A stretch of DNA of 64,000 nucleotides from Corynebacterium kalidii. Lineage in GTDB: Bacteria > Actinomycetota > Actinomycetes > Mycobacteriales > Mycobacteriaceae. The stretch spans positions 62,001 to 126,000 of the forward strand of contig NZ_JALIEA010000008.1 in assembly GCF_022869005.1 (NCBI RefSeq), read 5' to 3'. Under the pieces are notes generated by a model. It ran no database searches and was not told where the DNA came from. It saw only the letters and a program-made list of their open reading frames with translations. Position numbers and translations under genes: made by a program. Below, piece by piece: positions 26,927 to 35,122 of this stretch. Position 1 is the first letter of the stretch. Each line of letters opens with the position of its first letter.

Positions 26927-28204
26927 TCAGTTCGTGGAGGGGATGAGGGCCCCGTCGGTGAAGAACTCGTTCTCCACCTCGCCCATGGTCATCCCGAGTG
27001 CGTTCTTCGCCTTGCGGACGACGGGACTGCGTCCTGCGGTGGTGACGCCGGAGACCACGGACTCGCCACCGGCGCGGGACTCCAGGCTGAAGACCACCAG
27101 CTCGTCCTCCTCGCTGACCAGCACGAGTTCATGGTCGGACGGGTTGCTCGACGGGCCGGGCTGGCCGCTCTGCACCGGGCGCCCGGTCGCGCCGACCAGG
27201 TTCAGCATGACGCCGTACTGTCGGGACCAGCCCTTCGGCGGGCTGAGCAGGAACCGGTCGGTCTCCTGCCCGGCGATCGACAGTCCGACGATGCCGCCGA
27301 GCAGCCGGGCGGAGCCTTCGTCCTCCGGCAGGGTGACCGTGCCGTCCTCAGCGTGGATCTCGACGCAGTCCCCGGCGGCCCACACCCCGGGGACGGACGT
27401 GCGGCCGAACTCGTCGACGACGATGCCGCGTCCGACCTCCAGCCCGGCGGCGCGGGCGAGGGAGACGTCACGGTCGAGACCGACGGAGACGACCATGACG
27501 GCGGGGTCGAGTTCGGCGACGGCATCGTTGATCTCGGCGTCGGACAGGCCGCAGCGGATGTCGATGCCGTGTGCGGTGTGCTTGGACCGCAGCCAGGTCG
27601 CCGCGGCAGCCGGCATGATGCGACGGCAGATGTCGTCCTGCGCCTCCAGCACGGTGACCGTGGCGTCGGTCAGCGCCGAGGCGCCGGCGGCGGCCTCGAG
27701 GCCGAGGATGCCGCCGCCGATGACGACGACGTTGTCCCCGGCACCCAGGGCGGAGAGCGACTCGCGCAACGCGGTCGAGTGCTCCGGCGTGCGGATGTAG
27801 TGGGCCTCGCGACCCTCCAGCCACGCGGCGTCGAGGTGGCGGGGTGACGCCCCGGTGGCGAGGACCAGCTGGTCCCACGGGACCTGCTCCCCGTCGACGG
27901 TGACGGTCCGGGCCGCCGTGTCGACAGCGGTGACCTCGCTGGACAGGTGCAGCGAGACGTCCACGTTCCCGGAACCGTCGAAGACCGCGCCGGGGAGGGC
28001 GACCTCGTCGACGCTCTTGCCGTCGATGAGGATGTCCTTGTTCACGGAGGGGCGACGGTAGGGGTGGTGCGCCTCGCGGGTGAAGATATCCACGCTGGTG
28101 GTCCCGACGGTGTCCCCGGCCGCAGCGAGGAAGGCCTTGAGTGCCGAGTGGGCGGCCACACCACCGCCGATGACGACGATGCGCTGGTGGTCGGGTTGGG
28201 TCAT
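26927..28204 (-). CDS. rubB: Rubredoxin reductase (NAD(P)H, FAD)
   Basis: A 425-residue FAD enzyme that passes electrons from NAD(P)H to rubredoxin for alkane hydroxylation. It shows the FAD site VVIGGGVAAHSAL, the NAD site VVVIGGGILGLEAA and the second FAD motif GVWAAGDC. ATG 28204 follows ACAGGA. It is the last gene of the minus-strand alk operon, behind the two rubredoxins. Confidence 0.9.
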   Translation of the reverse strand: MTQPDHQRIVVIGGGVAAHSALKAFLAAAGDTVGTTSVDIFTREAHHPYRRPSVNKDILIDGKSVDEVALPGAVFDGSGNVDVSLHLSSEVTAVDTAARTVTVDGEQVPWDQLVLATGASPRHLDAAWLEGREAHYIRTPEHSTALRESLSALGAGDNVVVIGGGILGLEAAAGASALTDATVTVLEAQDDICRRIMPAAAATWLRSKHTAHGIDIRCGLSDAEINDAVAELDPAVMVVSVGLDRDVSLARAAGLEVGRGIVVDEFGRTSVPGVWAAGDCVEIHAEDGTVTLPEDEGSARLLGGIVGLSIAGQETDRFLLSPPKGWSRQYGVMLNLVGATGRPVQSGQPGPSSNPSDHELVLVSEEDELVVFSLESRAGGESVVSGVTTAGRSPVVRKAKNALGMTMGEVENEFFTDGALIPSTN

Positions 28205-28269
28205 GTGCTGGTCCTGTCTCTCTTCTGTCGTGCGGGCTCGGGGTGGGTGCCGGGGACGGCTACGTGCGG

Positions 28270-28452
28270 CTACTTGCGGCTGATCTGGACCATCTCGAAG
28301 TCGGCCTTCGCCGCTCCGCAGTCCGGGCACTCCCAGTCGTCGGGGATGTCCTCCCAGCGGGTGCCGGGCGGGAAGCCCTCCGCGGGGTCGCCTTCCGCCT
28401 CGTCGTAGATGTACCCGCACTGCAGGCATTCGTAGACTTTGTAGTCGTCCAT
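28270..28452 (-). CDS. rubA: Rubredoxin, AlkG2 type
   Basis: A 60-residue iron protein with CLQCGY and CPDCGAAK holding one Fe(Cys)4 centre. It lacks the extra residue after the second CxxCG, which is the form known as AlkG2 that can donate electrons to AlkB. ATG 28452 has AAAGGAG six bases upstream, which excludes longer in-frame starts. It is the second of two adjacent rubredoxins. Confidence 0.92.
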   Translation of the reverse strand: MDDYKVYECLQCGYIYDEAEGDPAEGFPPGTRWEDIPDDWECPDCGAAKADFEMVQISRK

Positions 28453-28503
28453 GGTGAGCTCCTTTCCTGAGCCGGTAGACGGTGCCGCCGTCGCGGTGGT
28501 CAT

Positions 28504-28680
28504 CTAGCTGACCTTCTCGAAGTCGACCTTGTCACGGACACCGCAGTCCGGGCAGAACCAGTCCTCGGGAACCTCGGCGTCCCAGTCGAAACCGGGGTTG
28601 AATCCTTCGGCGTCGTCGCCTTTCTCGGTGTCGACTCGGTAGTCGCACAGGGGGCATTGGTACACAGACACAGTGGTCAC
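28504..28680 (-). CDS. Rubredoxin, AlkG1 type
   Basis: A 58-residue rubredoxin with CPLCDY and CPDCGVRDK. Compared with its neighbour it has one extra residue, including an Arg, between CPDCG and DFE; this insertion marks AlkG1-type rubredoxins, whose role in alkane oxidation is unclear. The first motif has Asp where Gly is usual. GTG 28680 or GTG 28671 may start it; AAAGGA lies just upstream. Confidence 0.88.
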   Translation of the reverse strand: MTTVSVYQCPLCDYRVDTEKGDDAEGFNPGFDWDAEVPEDWFCPDCGVRDKVDFEKVS

Positions 28681-28781
28681 CCGTCCTTTCTCTTCTCTGG
28701 TGCAGTCGTTGCAGTCGTCGCGGTCGTTACAGTCGCCGGTGCCGGGGCGGACGGGTCCGCCCCGGCGTCAGGCGTCGTGCG

Positions 28782-29168
28782 TCAGGCGGTCGGCGCGGGG
28801 CCGGCGGCTCCGCCGGCGCCGGCGGCGTAGTCGATCGGCTTGCGGTTCTTCGGGCGCGGTATCACGTGGGTGGAGGGGACCCCGGGACCACGGTAGATCC
28901 CGACGACACCCGGGAGCAGGAAGAACAGCGAGATCAGGATGAGCCAGGGGGCCACCGCGTCGACGTAGGCGGTGCCGTAGGCGCCGAAGATGCCCAGTGC
29001 CATTGCACCGGCACCGACCAGGCCGGACACGACACACAGCGTGTAGTGCTTCTTCGGGTCCGTCATCTTCTGCGGGGGCGCCATGTTCTCGGGGATGTCG
29101 GCGCCGCCGGTGGAGCGCAGCGCCTCGAGGTCGGCGGGCTGCTTGTTCGGTTGGGCTGTCGATGTCAT
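28782..29168 (-). CDS. Small two-helix membrane protein in the alkane operon
   Basis: A 128-residue protein with a polar N-terminus (residues 1-40), two membrane helices (about residues 42-64 and 70-92) and a basic, Gly/Ala-rich C-terminus. It starts three bases after the alkB stop, so it is co-translated in the alkB-rubA-rubB operon. I do not recognise the family. A helper for AlkB assembly, electron delivery or substrate uptake is possible but unproven. Confidence 0.7.
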   Translation of the reverse strand: MTSTAQPNKQPADLEALRSTGGADIPENMAPPQKMTDPKKHYTLCVVSGLVGAGAMALGIFGAYGTAYVDAVAPWLILISLFFLLPGVVGIYRGPGVPSTHVIPRPKNRKPIDYAAGAGGAAGPAPTA

Positions 29169-29171
29169 GGG

Positions 29172-30434
29172 TCAGGACTCCTTCGCGGCGGTCCCGGCGG
29201 GAGCCTTCCCGGCCCACTTGGCGCGCAGCTTGGCGGCCTTGCGCGGGTGGAGGTTCGCACGCTCGGTGTCGTAGTTGTAGTACTGCATCAGACGCTTGTC
29301 CATGATCGCGAACCACAGCGGTGGGATTGCGGCGGTGGCGATCATCGTCGCGTACCCCTGGGGCAGCTCGGGGGCGTAGACGTCGGACCGCAGGGACTGG
29401 TAACGCCGGGTGGGGTTGGCGTGGTGGTCCGAGTGACGCTGCAGCTGGTAGAGGAAGATGTTCGTGGTCAGGTTGTCGGAGTTCCAGGAGTGCTCGGGGG
29501 AGCAGCGCTCGTAGCGGCCGTCTTCGAGCTTCTGGCGCAGCAGGCCGTAGTGCTCCAGGTAGTTCACGAACTCCAGCAGTGCGATACCGATGACCGCCTG
29601 GATCAGGAGGTAGGGCAGGATGCCGATGCCGAAACCGATCAGCAGGCCGCCCCAGATCAGGACCGTGATCAACCAGGCGTTGAGGACGTCGTTGTCGAGG
29701 TTGAACTGGCTCTTGCCGCCACGGGCGAGACGCTTCTTTTCGATGTCCCAGGCGCGGGGGATCTGACGGGGGATGGAACGGAGCAGGTAGGTGTAGACGT
29801 TCTCGCCCATACGGGAGCTGACCGGGTCCTCCGGGGTGGCGACCTTCACGTGGTGGCCCTTGTTGTGCTCGACGTAGAAGTGGCCGTAGGCGGGGATGGC
29901 GAGCACGATCTTACCGAGCCAGCGCTCGAAGCTGCCCTTCTTGTGGCCGAGCTCGTGGGCGGCGACGATGCCGATACCCGAGGTCATGCCCATGGTCCAG
30001 GCGAGGCCGATCTTCTCGTACCACTCGAGGCCACCGTAGGTCCACTGCCAGCAGCACAGGACAAGGCTGGCGAGCATCAGCGGGAAGTACAGGTAGGAGA
30101 TGATCCGGTAGTACTTGGTCTCCTCCAGCCAGGGTACGAACTCCTCGGGGGCGTTCTCGCCGTCGCGGCCGAGGACCCAGTCGCCGATCGGCACGATGAG
30201 GAAGACGGCGATGGGGCCGAGGAACCACGATGCAGAGACGAGGAACTCCGGTGCGCTGATGGCCTTCATCCACTCGACGATGCCCCAGATGATCAGGGGC
30301 ATGGCACCCGGCACCATGCTGAGGATCCAGGCGTACTTCTTCTTGTCCACCCAGTGTTGTTCCTCGGCGGTGAACTGGTTGTCTGCTGTGACACCACCCT
30401 TGGCAGGTGCTGTCTTCTTGTTTGCTGTCGTCAT
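29172..30434 (-). CDS. alkB: Alkane 1-monooxygenase
   Basis: A 420-residue integral membrane di-iron enzyme that hydroxylates medium-chain n-alkanes at the terminal carbon, using rubredoxin as electron donor. All His boxes are present: HELGHKK, EHNKGHH, NYLEHYGL and LQRHSDHHANP, between about six membrane helices. ATG 30434 has GGAGG ten bases upstream. It heads the operon alkB - small membrane protein - rubredoxin - rubredoxin - rubredoxin reductase. No TetR-type regulator is present in the window, unlike many actinobacterial alk clusters. Confidence 0.95.
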   Translation of the reverse strand: MTTANKKTAPAKGGVTADNQFTAEEQHWVDKKKYAWILSMVPGAMPLIIWGIVEWMKAISAPEFLVSASWFLGPIAVFLIVPIGDWVLGRDGENAPEEFVPWLEETKYYRIISYLYFPLMLASLVLCCWQWTYGGLEWYEKIGLAWTMGMTSGIGIVAAHELGHKKGSFERWLGKIVLAIPAYGHFYVEHNKGHHVKVATPEDPVSSRMGENVYTYLLRSIPRQIPRAWDIEKKRLARGGKSQFNLDNDVLNAWLITVLIWGGLLIGFGIGILPYLLIQAVIGIALLEFVNYLEHYGLLRQKLEDGRYERCSPEHSWNSDNLTTNIFLYQLQRHSDHHANPTRRYQSLRSDVYAPELPQGYATMIATAAIPPLWFAIMDKRLMQYYNYDTERANLHPRKAAKLRAKWAGKAPAGTAAKES

Positions 30435-30464
30435 GGCTAGGCGACCTCCGTCTGGCTGGCGTGA

Positions 30465-30540
30465 AGTGTGTTGTGGAACACACACTATGTAAAGTGTGGT
30501 TCACACTACAATATGTATTCGCGGAACACAATGTTTATCG
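30465..30540 (-). promoter_or_regulatory. alkB promoter region with nested palindromes
   Basis: AGTGTGT (30465-30471) pairs with ACACACT (30480-30486), and AGTGTG (30493-30498) pairs with CACACT (30502-30507); a GGAACACA half-site recurs at 30523-30530. On the minus strand TTGTAG and TAGTGT, 18 bases apart, could form the promoter, which would place the second palindrome between the boxes. Repression by a TetR-type regulator is plausible. The rest of the 327-bp gap to 30762 shows no further gene. Confidence 0.5.
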
Positions 30541-30761
30541 CGAAAAATCTGGATGATGCACTACAGAAGCCTCTGACCAGCGTCTTTTGACCCCTGATCG
30601 GGTGGGGGAGCGGGGTTGCGCCCCTAGCAGAAGCGCGGTGACATGATGACATGCGGGGTGTCGCGACGACGCTGCCGCAGGTGGGGCCGGATGCGGCCGG
30701 CGCGGGGGCGCCATGTCTCCGCCGCGACGTCGTCCGGAGGTGCCGGGGTAGGGTTCTCCCT

Positions 30762-32836
30762 ATGCCGACATGGTCCGAACTGCGCGAGCTCATCGAACAC
30801 GGCAACGGCCTGGAGGGGCCACCGGTCCGCGCCACGCTACGGCTGCACGGTGACCCCGGCTGCCTGGACCTGATGGTGCAGGCCGACGAGCCGACGGAGG
30901 TCCTCCGTCTCCCCGCCGGCGACTACCGTTTCCTCTGGTCGGACGGGCGACTGTCGGTCACCGGGGCCGACGGCACACCGGTGCTGCTCCGGGACGGTCG
31001 GCGGACGCTGGTCCGCGACGGGGACGGCGCGGTCGTCGACGCCACCGGTGGCCGGGTCGACCTGCACTGTGTGGGGTCCCGGCTCATCGAACGACGTCGC
31101 TACGTCCCCGAGCGTCGCGGTACGGTCAGCGCCGTCAGCCGGGAGGGGAGGGCGTCCTGGGCGGTCACCGACCACGGCGCGGAGTGCGTCGTGGACGCGG
31201 AGACCGGTGTGGTGGTGTCGCTCGCCTCGACGTGGCGTGACGGGCGCAGCACGCGCGCGGAGTTGATCGACGTGGAGTTCCCCGAGTGCATCGGGGAGGA
31301 GGAGTTCTCCTGGGCCGGTGAGCCGGCGGGCCGTGTCCGTGCAGCCCGTCCGGCGCAGCCGGTGGACGCGACCCGGGCACGTGCGATCGTCGCCACGGAG
31401 CTTGAGCGGGCCGCGGTGCCCCGACCACCTGCCCCACCTGCCGACCACCGGATTCTGCCGGTTGCCGTGGAGTGGTGGGTGTACATGGACATGAACTGTC
31501 CGCCGTACGACCTCGGGCGCACCGTGGACATGTTCCTGTGGTTCAGGGAAAGCGGTGACGCCCACGACGTGGGGGACGATCCGGACGACCTGGTCGTCAC
31601 GGTGGATGCCTACGCCGAGGAGGCGACGGTGGACCGTCCCGTGGGCCTGACCAACGGACGGTGGTCGATCATCCTGCGCGGCGACGGGTGGTCGGCATTG
31701 TGGGACGCACCGCGTCCGGTCCTGGGGCGGGTCCGGTTGACGGGCCGATTCCACCAGAGCTCCGACAGACCTGCGGAGACTCCGCTGACCCCGACCAGGG
31801 GACGTGTGACCAGGCTGCGGTACCGGACCAGGGACGCGACAGCCGATGTTCCGGCGATCCGTCGCTCCCTCCCGAGGGTGTGGATCCAGGGAGGAGGCCA
31901 GTTCGGTGTCGACCCTGTCCTGGTCACCCTGGACCTGGACGGGGCGACACCGCCGGAACCGGCGCAGCTGGAGCGTCCGACAGCGCTGCAGGGGTTCGCC
32001 GTCACCGGCGGGGTCGACGCCCCCGTCCTGTGGCGGGGGACCTCCGCCTGCCGGTCGTCTGGCGGACTGACGTGGCCACCGGGGAGTCGACGGCGGTGGC
32101 GTTGCCGCTGCGTATCAACGCCGCGCCGATGTACATCGCCCGCGTCCGCGGCAGGGCCGGGGACGGGTGCCGCGTGGACGCGGTGGGCCGCACCTTCCTG
32201 GTGGGCGACGACGGCAGCGTCGTCGAGGAGGAACGTCCCGCGGTGCTGGACGGCTTCCCCGGCGCCGTGCCGCACCCGCGCGGCGGATGGGTGGTGAACA
32301 GGTACGACATGGAGGAATCCTGGACCCACATGCCCGACGGCGCCATGTACGGCGTCCCCGTGGACCGGGGCACCCAACGACTCGGCCGCCTCGCCGACGA
32401 CGGGACCGTGGACTGGCGACGGGAGATCCCCGTGGGCCCGTCTGACTCACCCGCCCGGTTGCTCCTCGCCGGCGACACCCTGATGACCTGGCAGGACCAG
32501 ACGGTCAGCTATCTCGACGACGACCTGCAGGAGACCCGTACCGCACAGGTCGACAGCGCCGACGGGTACCGGGTCCACGACGTCAGCACGGCCGACGGTT
32601 GCCTGGTGGTGCGCAGCTCCGACAGGCGGGGACAGAGCGAACTCCGGCGCCTCGACCCCGAGACGCTGGAGGTGCTTTTCCTGGTGGACGCCCACGGGTG
32701 GAGCAGTCACCTGCAGGTCGACGACGACCGGACAGCCTGGTCAGCCGACCGGGTCTCGATCCGGCTCCACACCCGTGGCACCGACGGCGAATGGACGTCC
32801 AGGGAGATTGCGTCGCGTCATTCCGGCGGGGAGTAG
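30762..32836 (+). pseudogene. Unknown protein gene with a frameshift near 32035
   Basis: Two open frames join as one gene. The first runs from ATG 30762, seven bases after TAGGGT and so probably leaderless, and loses sense after APVLWRG near 32035. The second frame takes over at about DLRLPVVWRTDVATGES and continues to TAG at 32836. Codon use is normal on both sides, and a run of five G lies at the junction. The intact protein would have about 690 residues: an N-terminal part like other actinobacterial hypothetical proteins, and a Gly/Asp-rich C-terminal half with beta-propeller-like repeats. Either a real mutation or a sequencing error is possible. Function unknown. Confidence 0.7.
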
Positions 32837-32847
32837 CCTGACCCCGT

Positions 32848-33627
32848 ATGGACGAGCGCAACGCACTGCAGATCACCGACGTCACTGTCCGCCGCGGGGA
32901 GAACCACCTCGTCGAGGACGTCAGCCTCACCGTGCCGGCCGGCAGCCACTGGGCGGTCCTGGGGCCGAACGGGGCCGGCAAGTCCACGATCCTCAAGCTC
33001 GCCGGCGCACGGCTGTACCCCACCACCGGCAGCGTGCGGGTCCTCGGTGAGCAGGTCGGCCGCACCGACGTCCGTGAACTGCAGAAACGCATCGGCTACG
33101 TCGACCCGAAACAACGCCTCGACGACATCCCGGCACGCGAGGCGGTCCTTTCCGGGGTGTCGGCGTCCAACGGTTACGTCCGGCGTTTCGACTACGCCCC
33201 GCACCAGGCGCGCGCCACCGCGATGCTGGAGCTGGTGGGCATGGACGACAAGGCCGACCGGCTGTGGAGCCAGATGAGCCAGGGTGAGAAGGCCCGCACA
33301 CTCATCGCCCGTGCGCTGGTCACGGACCCGGAGCTGCTGCTGCTCGACGAGCCGTCCACCGGGCTGGACCTGCCGGGACGCGAGACGCTGCTGCGGGTGG
33401 TCGACGACCTGCGGGCGTCCCACCCGCGGCTGACCACCGTGCTGATCACCCACCACGTCGAGGAGGTGGCCGCCTCCACCACGGACGTCCTGATGGTTCG
33501 GGACGGTGGTGTCCAGGTGTCCGGGCCGGTCGGCGACGTGATGACGTCGGAGAACCTCGGGGTCCTCTACGGCATGGACGTGACGCTGCAGCGGGTCGCC
33601 GGACGCTGGTTCGCCTTCAGCGGATAG
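32848..33627 (+). CDS. ABC transporter ATP-binding protein
   Basis: A 259-residue single ABC domain with Walker A GPNGAGKST, Walker B LLLLDEPSTGLD and H-loop LITHHVEE. The signature is MSQGEKART rather than LSGGQ, as in YlmA-like ATPases. No permease is next to it, so its partner is unknown. ATG 32848 lies eight bases after TAGCCT, which itself overlaps the stop codon of the previous gene; a leaderless start is possible. Confidence 0.85.
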   Translation: MDERNALQITDVTVRRGENHLVEDVSLTVPAGSHWAVLGPNGAGKSTILKLAGARLYPTTGSVRVLGEQVGRTDVRELQKRIGYVDPKQRLDDIPAREAVLSGVSASNGYVRRFDYAPHQARATAMLELVGMDDKADRLWSQMSQGEKARTLIARALVTDPELLLLDEPSTGLDLPGRETLLRVVDDLRASHPRLTTVLITHHVEEVAASTTDVLMVRDGGVQVSGPVGDVMTSENLGVLYGMDVTLQRVAGRWFAFSG

Positions 33628-33637
33628 GCTCTCAAGG

Positions 33638-34357
33638 GTGACTGACTCCAGTGAATCCGCGACAGTGAAGAAGAAGCGCCCGGCCTGGGTGGAGTACCTC
33701 GTCACCTTCGTGGTGGCGATACTGCTGCTCGGCCTGTTCAACACCTTCGTCGGACGGTTGTACCAGATCCCGTCGGAGTCGATGGAGCCCACTCTCATCG
33801 GCTGTGAGGGCTGCACCGACGACCGCATCTTCGTGGACAAGGTGTCCTACCGCTTCAGTGACGTGGAGCAGGGTGACGTCGTGGTGTTCACCGGGACGGA
33901 CGCCTGGTCCGAGGACTACGTGTCCACCCGTTCCTCGCAGCCGCTGGTGAAGGGCCTGCAGACCGGGCTGGAGAAGATCGGCATCCTCGCGCCCGATGAA
34001 TTCACTCTGGTCAAGCGCGTGATCGCGACCGGTGGCCAGACCGTCCAGTGTCAGGCCGGGGACCCGGGCATCATGGTGGACGGGGAGAAGGTCGACGACT
34101 CCTTCACCCTGGACCCCAAGGCCTACCCCGTGGACCCGACCACCGGGTCCGACGCCTGCCAGGGCGAGTACTTCGGCCCGGTGACCGTGCCGGACGACAA
34201 AGTCTGGCTGATGGGCGACAACCGTACCAACTCGAAGGACTCGCGCTACTACAACCTCGCCGGTGACCCGGAGCAGGGCCTGGTGCCGTTGGACAACATC
34301 GTGGGCAAGGTCCAGTTCAAGGTCTGGCCGCTGAGCCGGATCGGTGGCGTGGACTAG
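33638..34357 (+). CDS. lepB: Signal peptidase I
   Basis: A 239-residue type I signal peptidase. One N-terminal membrane helix (about residues 19-39) is followed by the catalytic Ser in IPSESMEPTL and the Lys in LVKRVIATGG, with the closing block MGDNRTNSKDSR. It removes signal peptides outside the membrane. GTG 33638 lies seven bases after TAGGCT, a leaderless start. It is not in the usual rplS-rnhB setting. Its last 41 bp overlap the convergent PAP2 gene. Confidence 0.92.
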   Translation: MTDSSESATVKKKRPAWVEYLVTFVVAILLLGLFNTFVGRLYQIPSESMEPTLIGCEGCTDDRIFVDKVSYRFSDVEQGDVVVFTGTDAWSEDYVSTRSSQPLVKGLQTGLEKIGILAPDEFTLVKRVIATGGQTVQCQAGDPGIMVDGEKVDDSFTLDPKAYPVDPTTGSDACQGEYFGPVTVPDDKVWLMGDNRTNSKDSRYYNLAGDPEQGLVPLDNIVGKVQFKVWPLSRIGGVD

Positions 34358-34979
34358 GCACGATCCGCTGGACGGTCGCGGTGAGCGCCACCGCGGCCAG
34401 GACGGTGACGGCCGTGCCCAGTGCCAGACCGGACAGGACGTCGTGGACGTAGTGGACGCCGGCGGCGACCCGCGCGACAGCGACGACCAGGGCGACGGGG
34501 ACGACGGCTGCGGCGGACCGGGGGAACGCGACGACGCAGGCCGTCGCGAAGGCGGCGGCCAGGACGGAGTGGTTCGACGGCCAGGACCAGTCCCCGGCCT
34601 CCGGGCAGGTCAGGACGGTGGCGACGTGGAGGGTCGCGCACGGGCGTGCCTCCGTCACCACCAGTTTCAGTAGTTCGCTCGTGAGGTACGCGGCGATGAC
34701 ACCGACCCCGGCGGCCACGAGTCTCGCGAGTGCCGTCCGGTCCCGCAGGAACGCCCAGACGGCACCCGCGCCGGCGGCGGCGACGAGGACGAGCAGCCCG
34801 CGGGACGCGACGGCGCCCGCGAGTGTGCCCGTCACCGAGTCCGGGGAGTTCACCGAGACCGCGACGAAGAGGTCGTCGCGCGCGGGGTAGGTGAGGGCGG
34901 CCAGGAGGGCGAGGACGACGGCGGCGGCTAACAGGGGTACGACGGGTACGACGGGTGTCGTCAGGTTTTTGCTGTTCAT
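34317..34979 (-). CDS. PAP2 family membrane phosphatase
   Basis: A 220-residue protein with about six membrane helices and the three PAP2 phosphatase motifs: KLVVTEARP, WPSNHSVL (Asn in place of the usual Gly) and RVAAGVHYVHDVLSG. Members dephosphorylate lipids such as phosphatidate or undecaprenyl diphosphate. The coding end overlaps lepB by 41 bp on the opposite strand. No partner gene suggests the substrate. Confidence 0.85.
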   Translation of the reverse strand: MNSKNLTTPVVPVVPLLAAAVVLALLAALTYPARDDLFVAVSVNSPDSVTGTLAGAVASRGLLVLVAAAGAGAVWAFLRDRTALARLVAAGVGVIAAYLTSELLKLVVTEARPCATLHVATVLTCPEAGDWSWPSNHSVLAAAFATACVVAFPRSAAAVVPVALVVAVARVAAGVHYVHDVLSGLALGTAVTVLAAVALTATVQRIVPSPRHRSGSAARP

Positions 34980-35067
34980 GCGGATGACGCTACGGAGCGC
35001 GCCACCGCCGCAGATCCACCCTCGGACGGGAGTCGTCTACATCCGGGGTAGTAGATCCCGGGGTGCG

Positions 35068-35089
35068 GGATCCACCCTCGGGTGGATCC
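35068..35089. promoter_or_regulatory. Palindrome upstream of the two-component system
   Basis: GGATCCACC (35068-35076) and GGTGGATCC (35081-35089) form a perfect 9+9 palindrome with a four-base centre. A half copy, GATCCACCCTCGG, lies at about 35012-35024, and TCTAC...GTAGTAGA lies between them. The site is 20 bases before the kinase -10 box (GATAAT, 35110-35115), so autoregulation by the response regulator is plausible. Confidence 0.5.
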
Positions 35090-35122
35090 GTGGTGCCGCC
35101 CGGATCGTCGATAATGGCGTGC

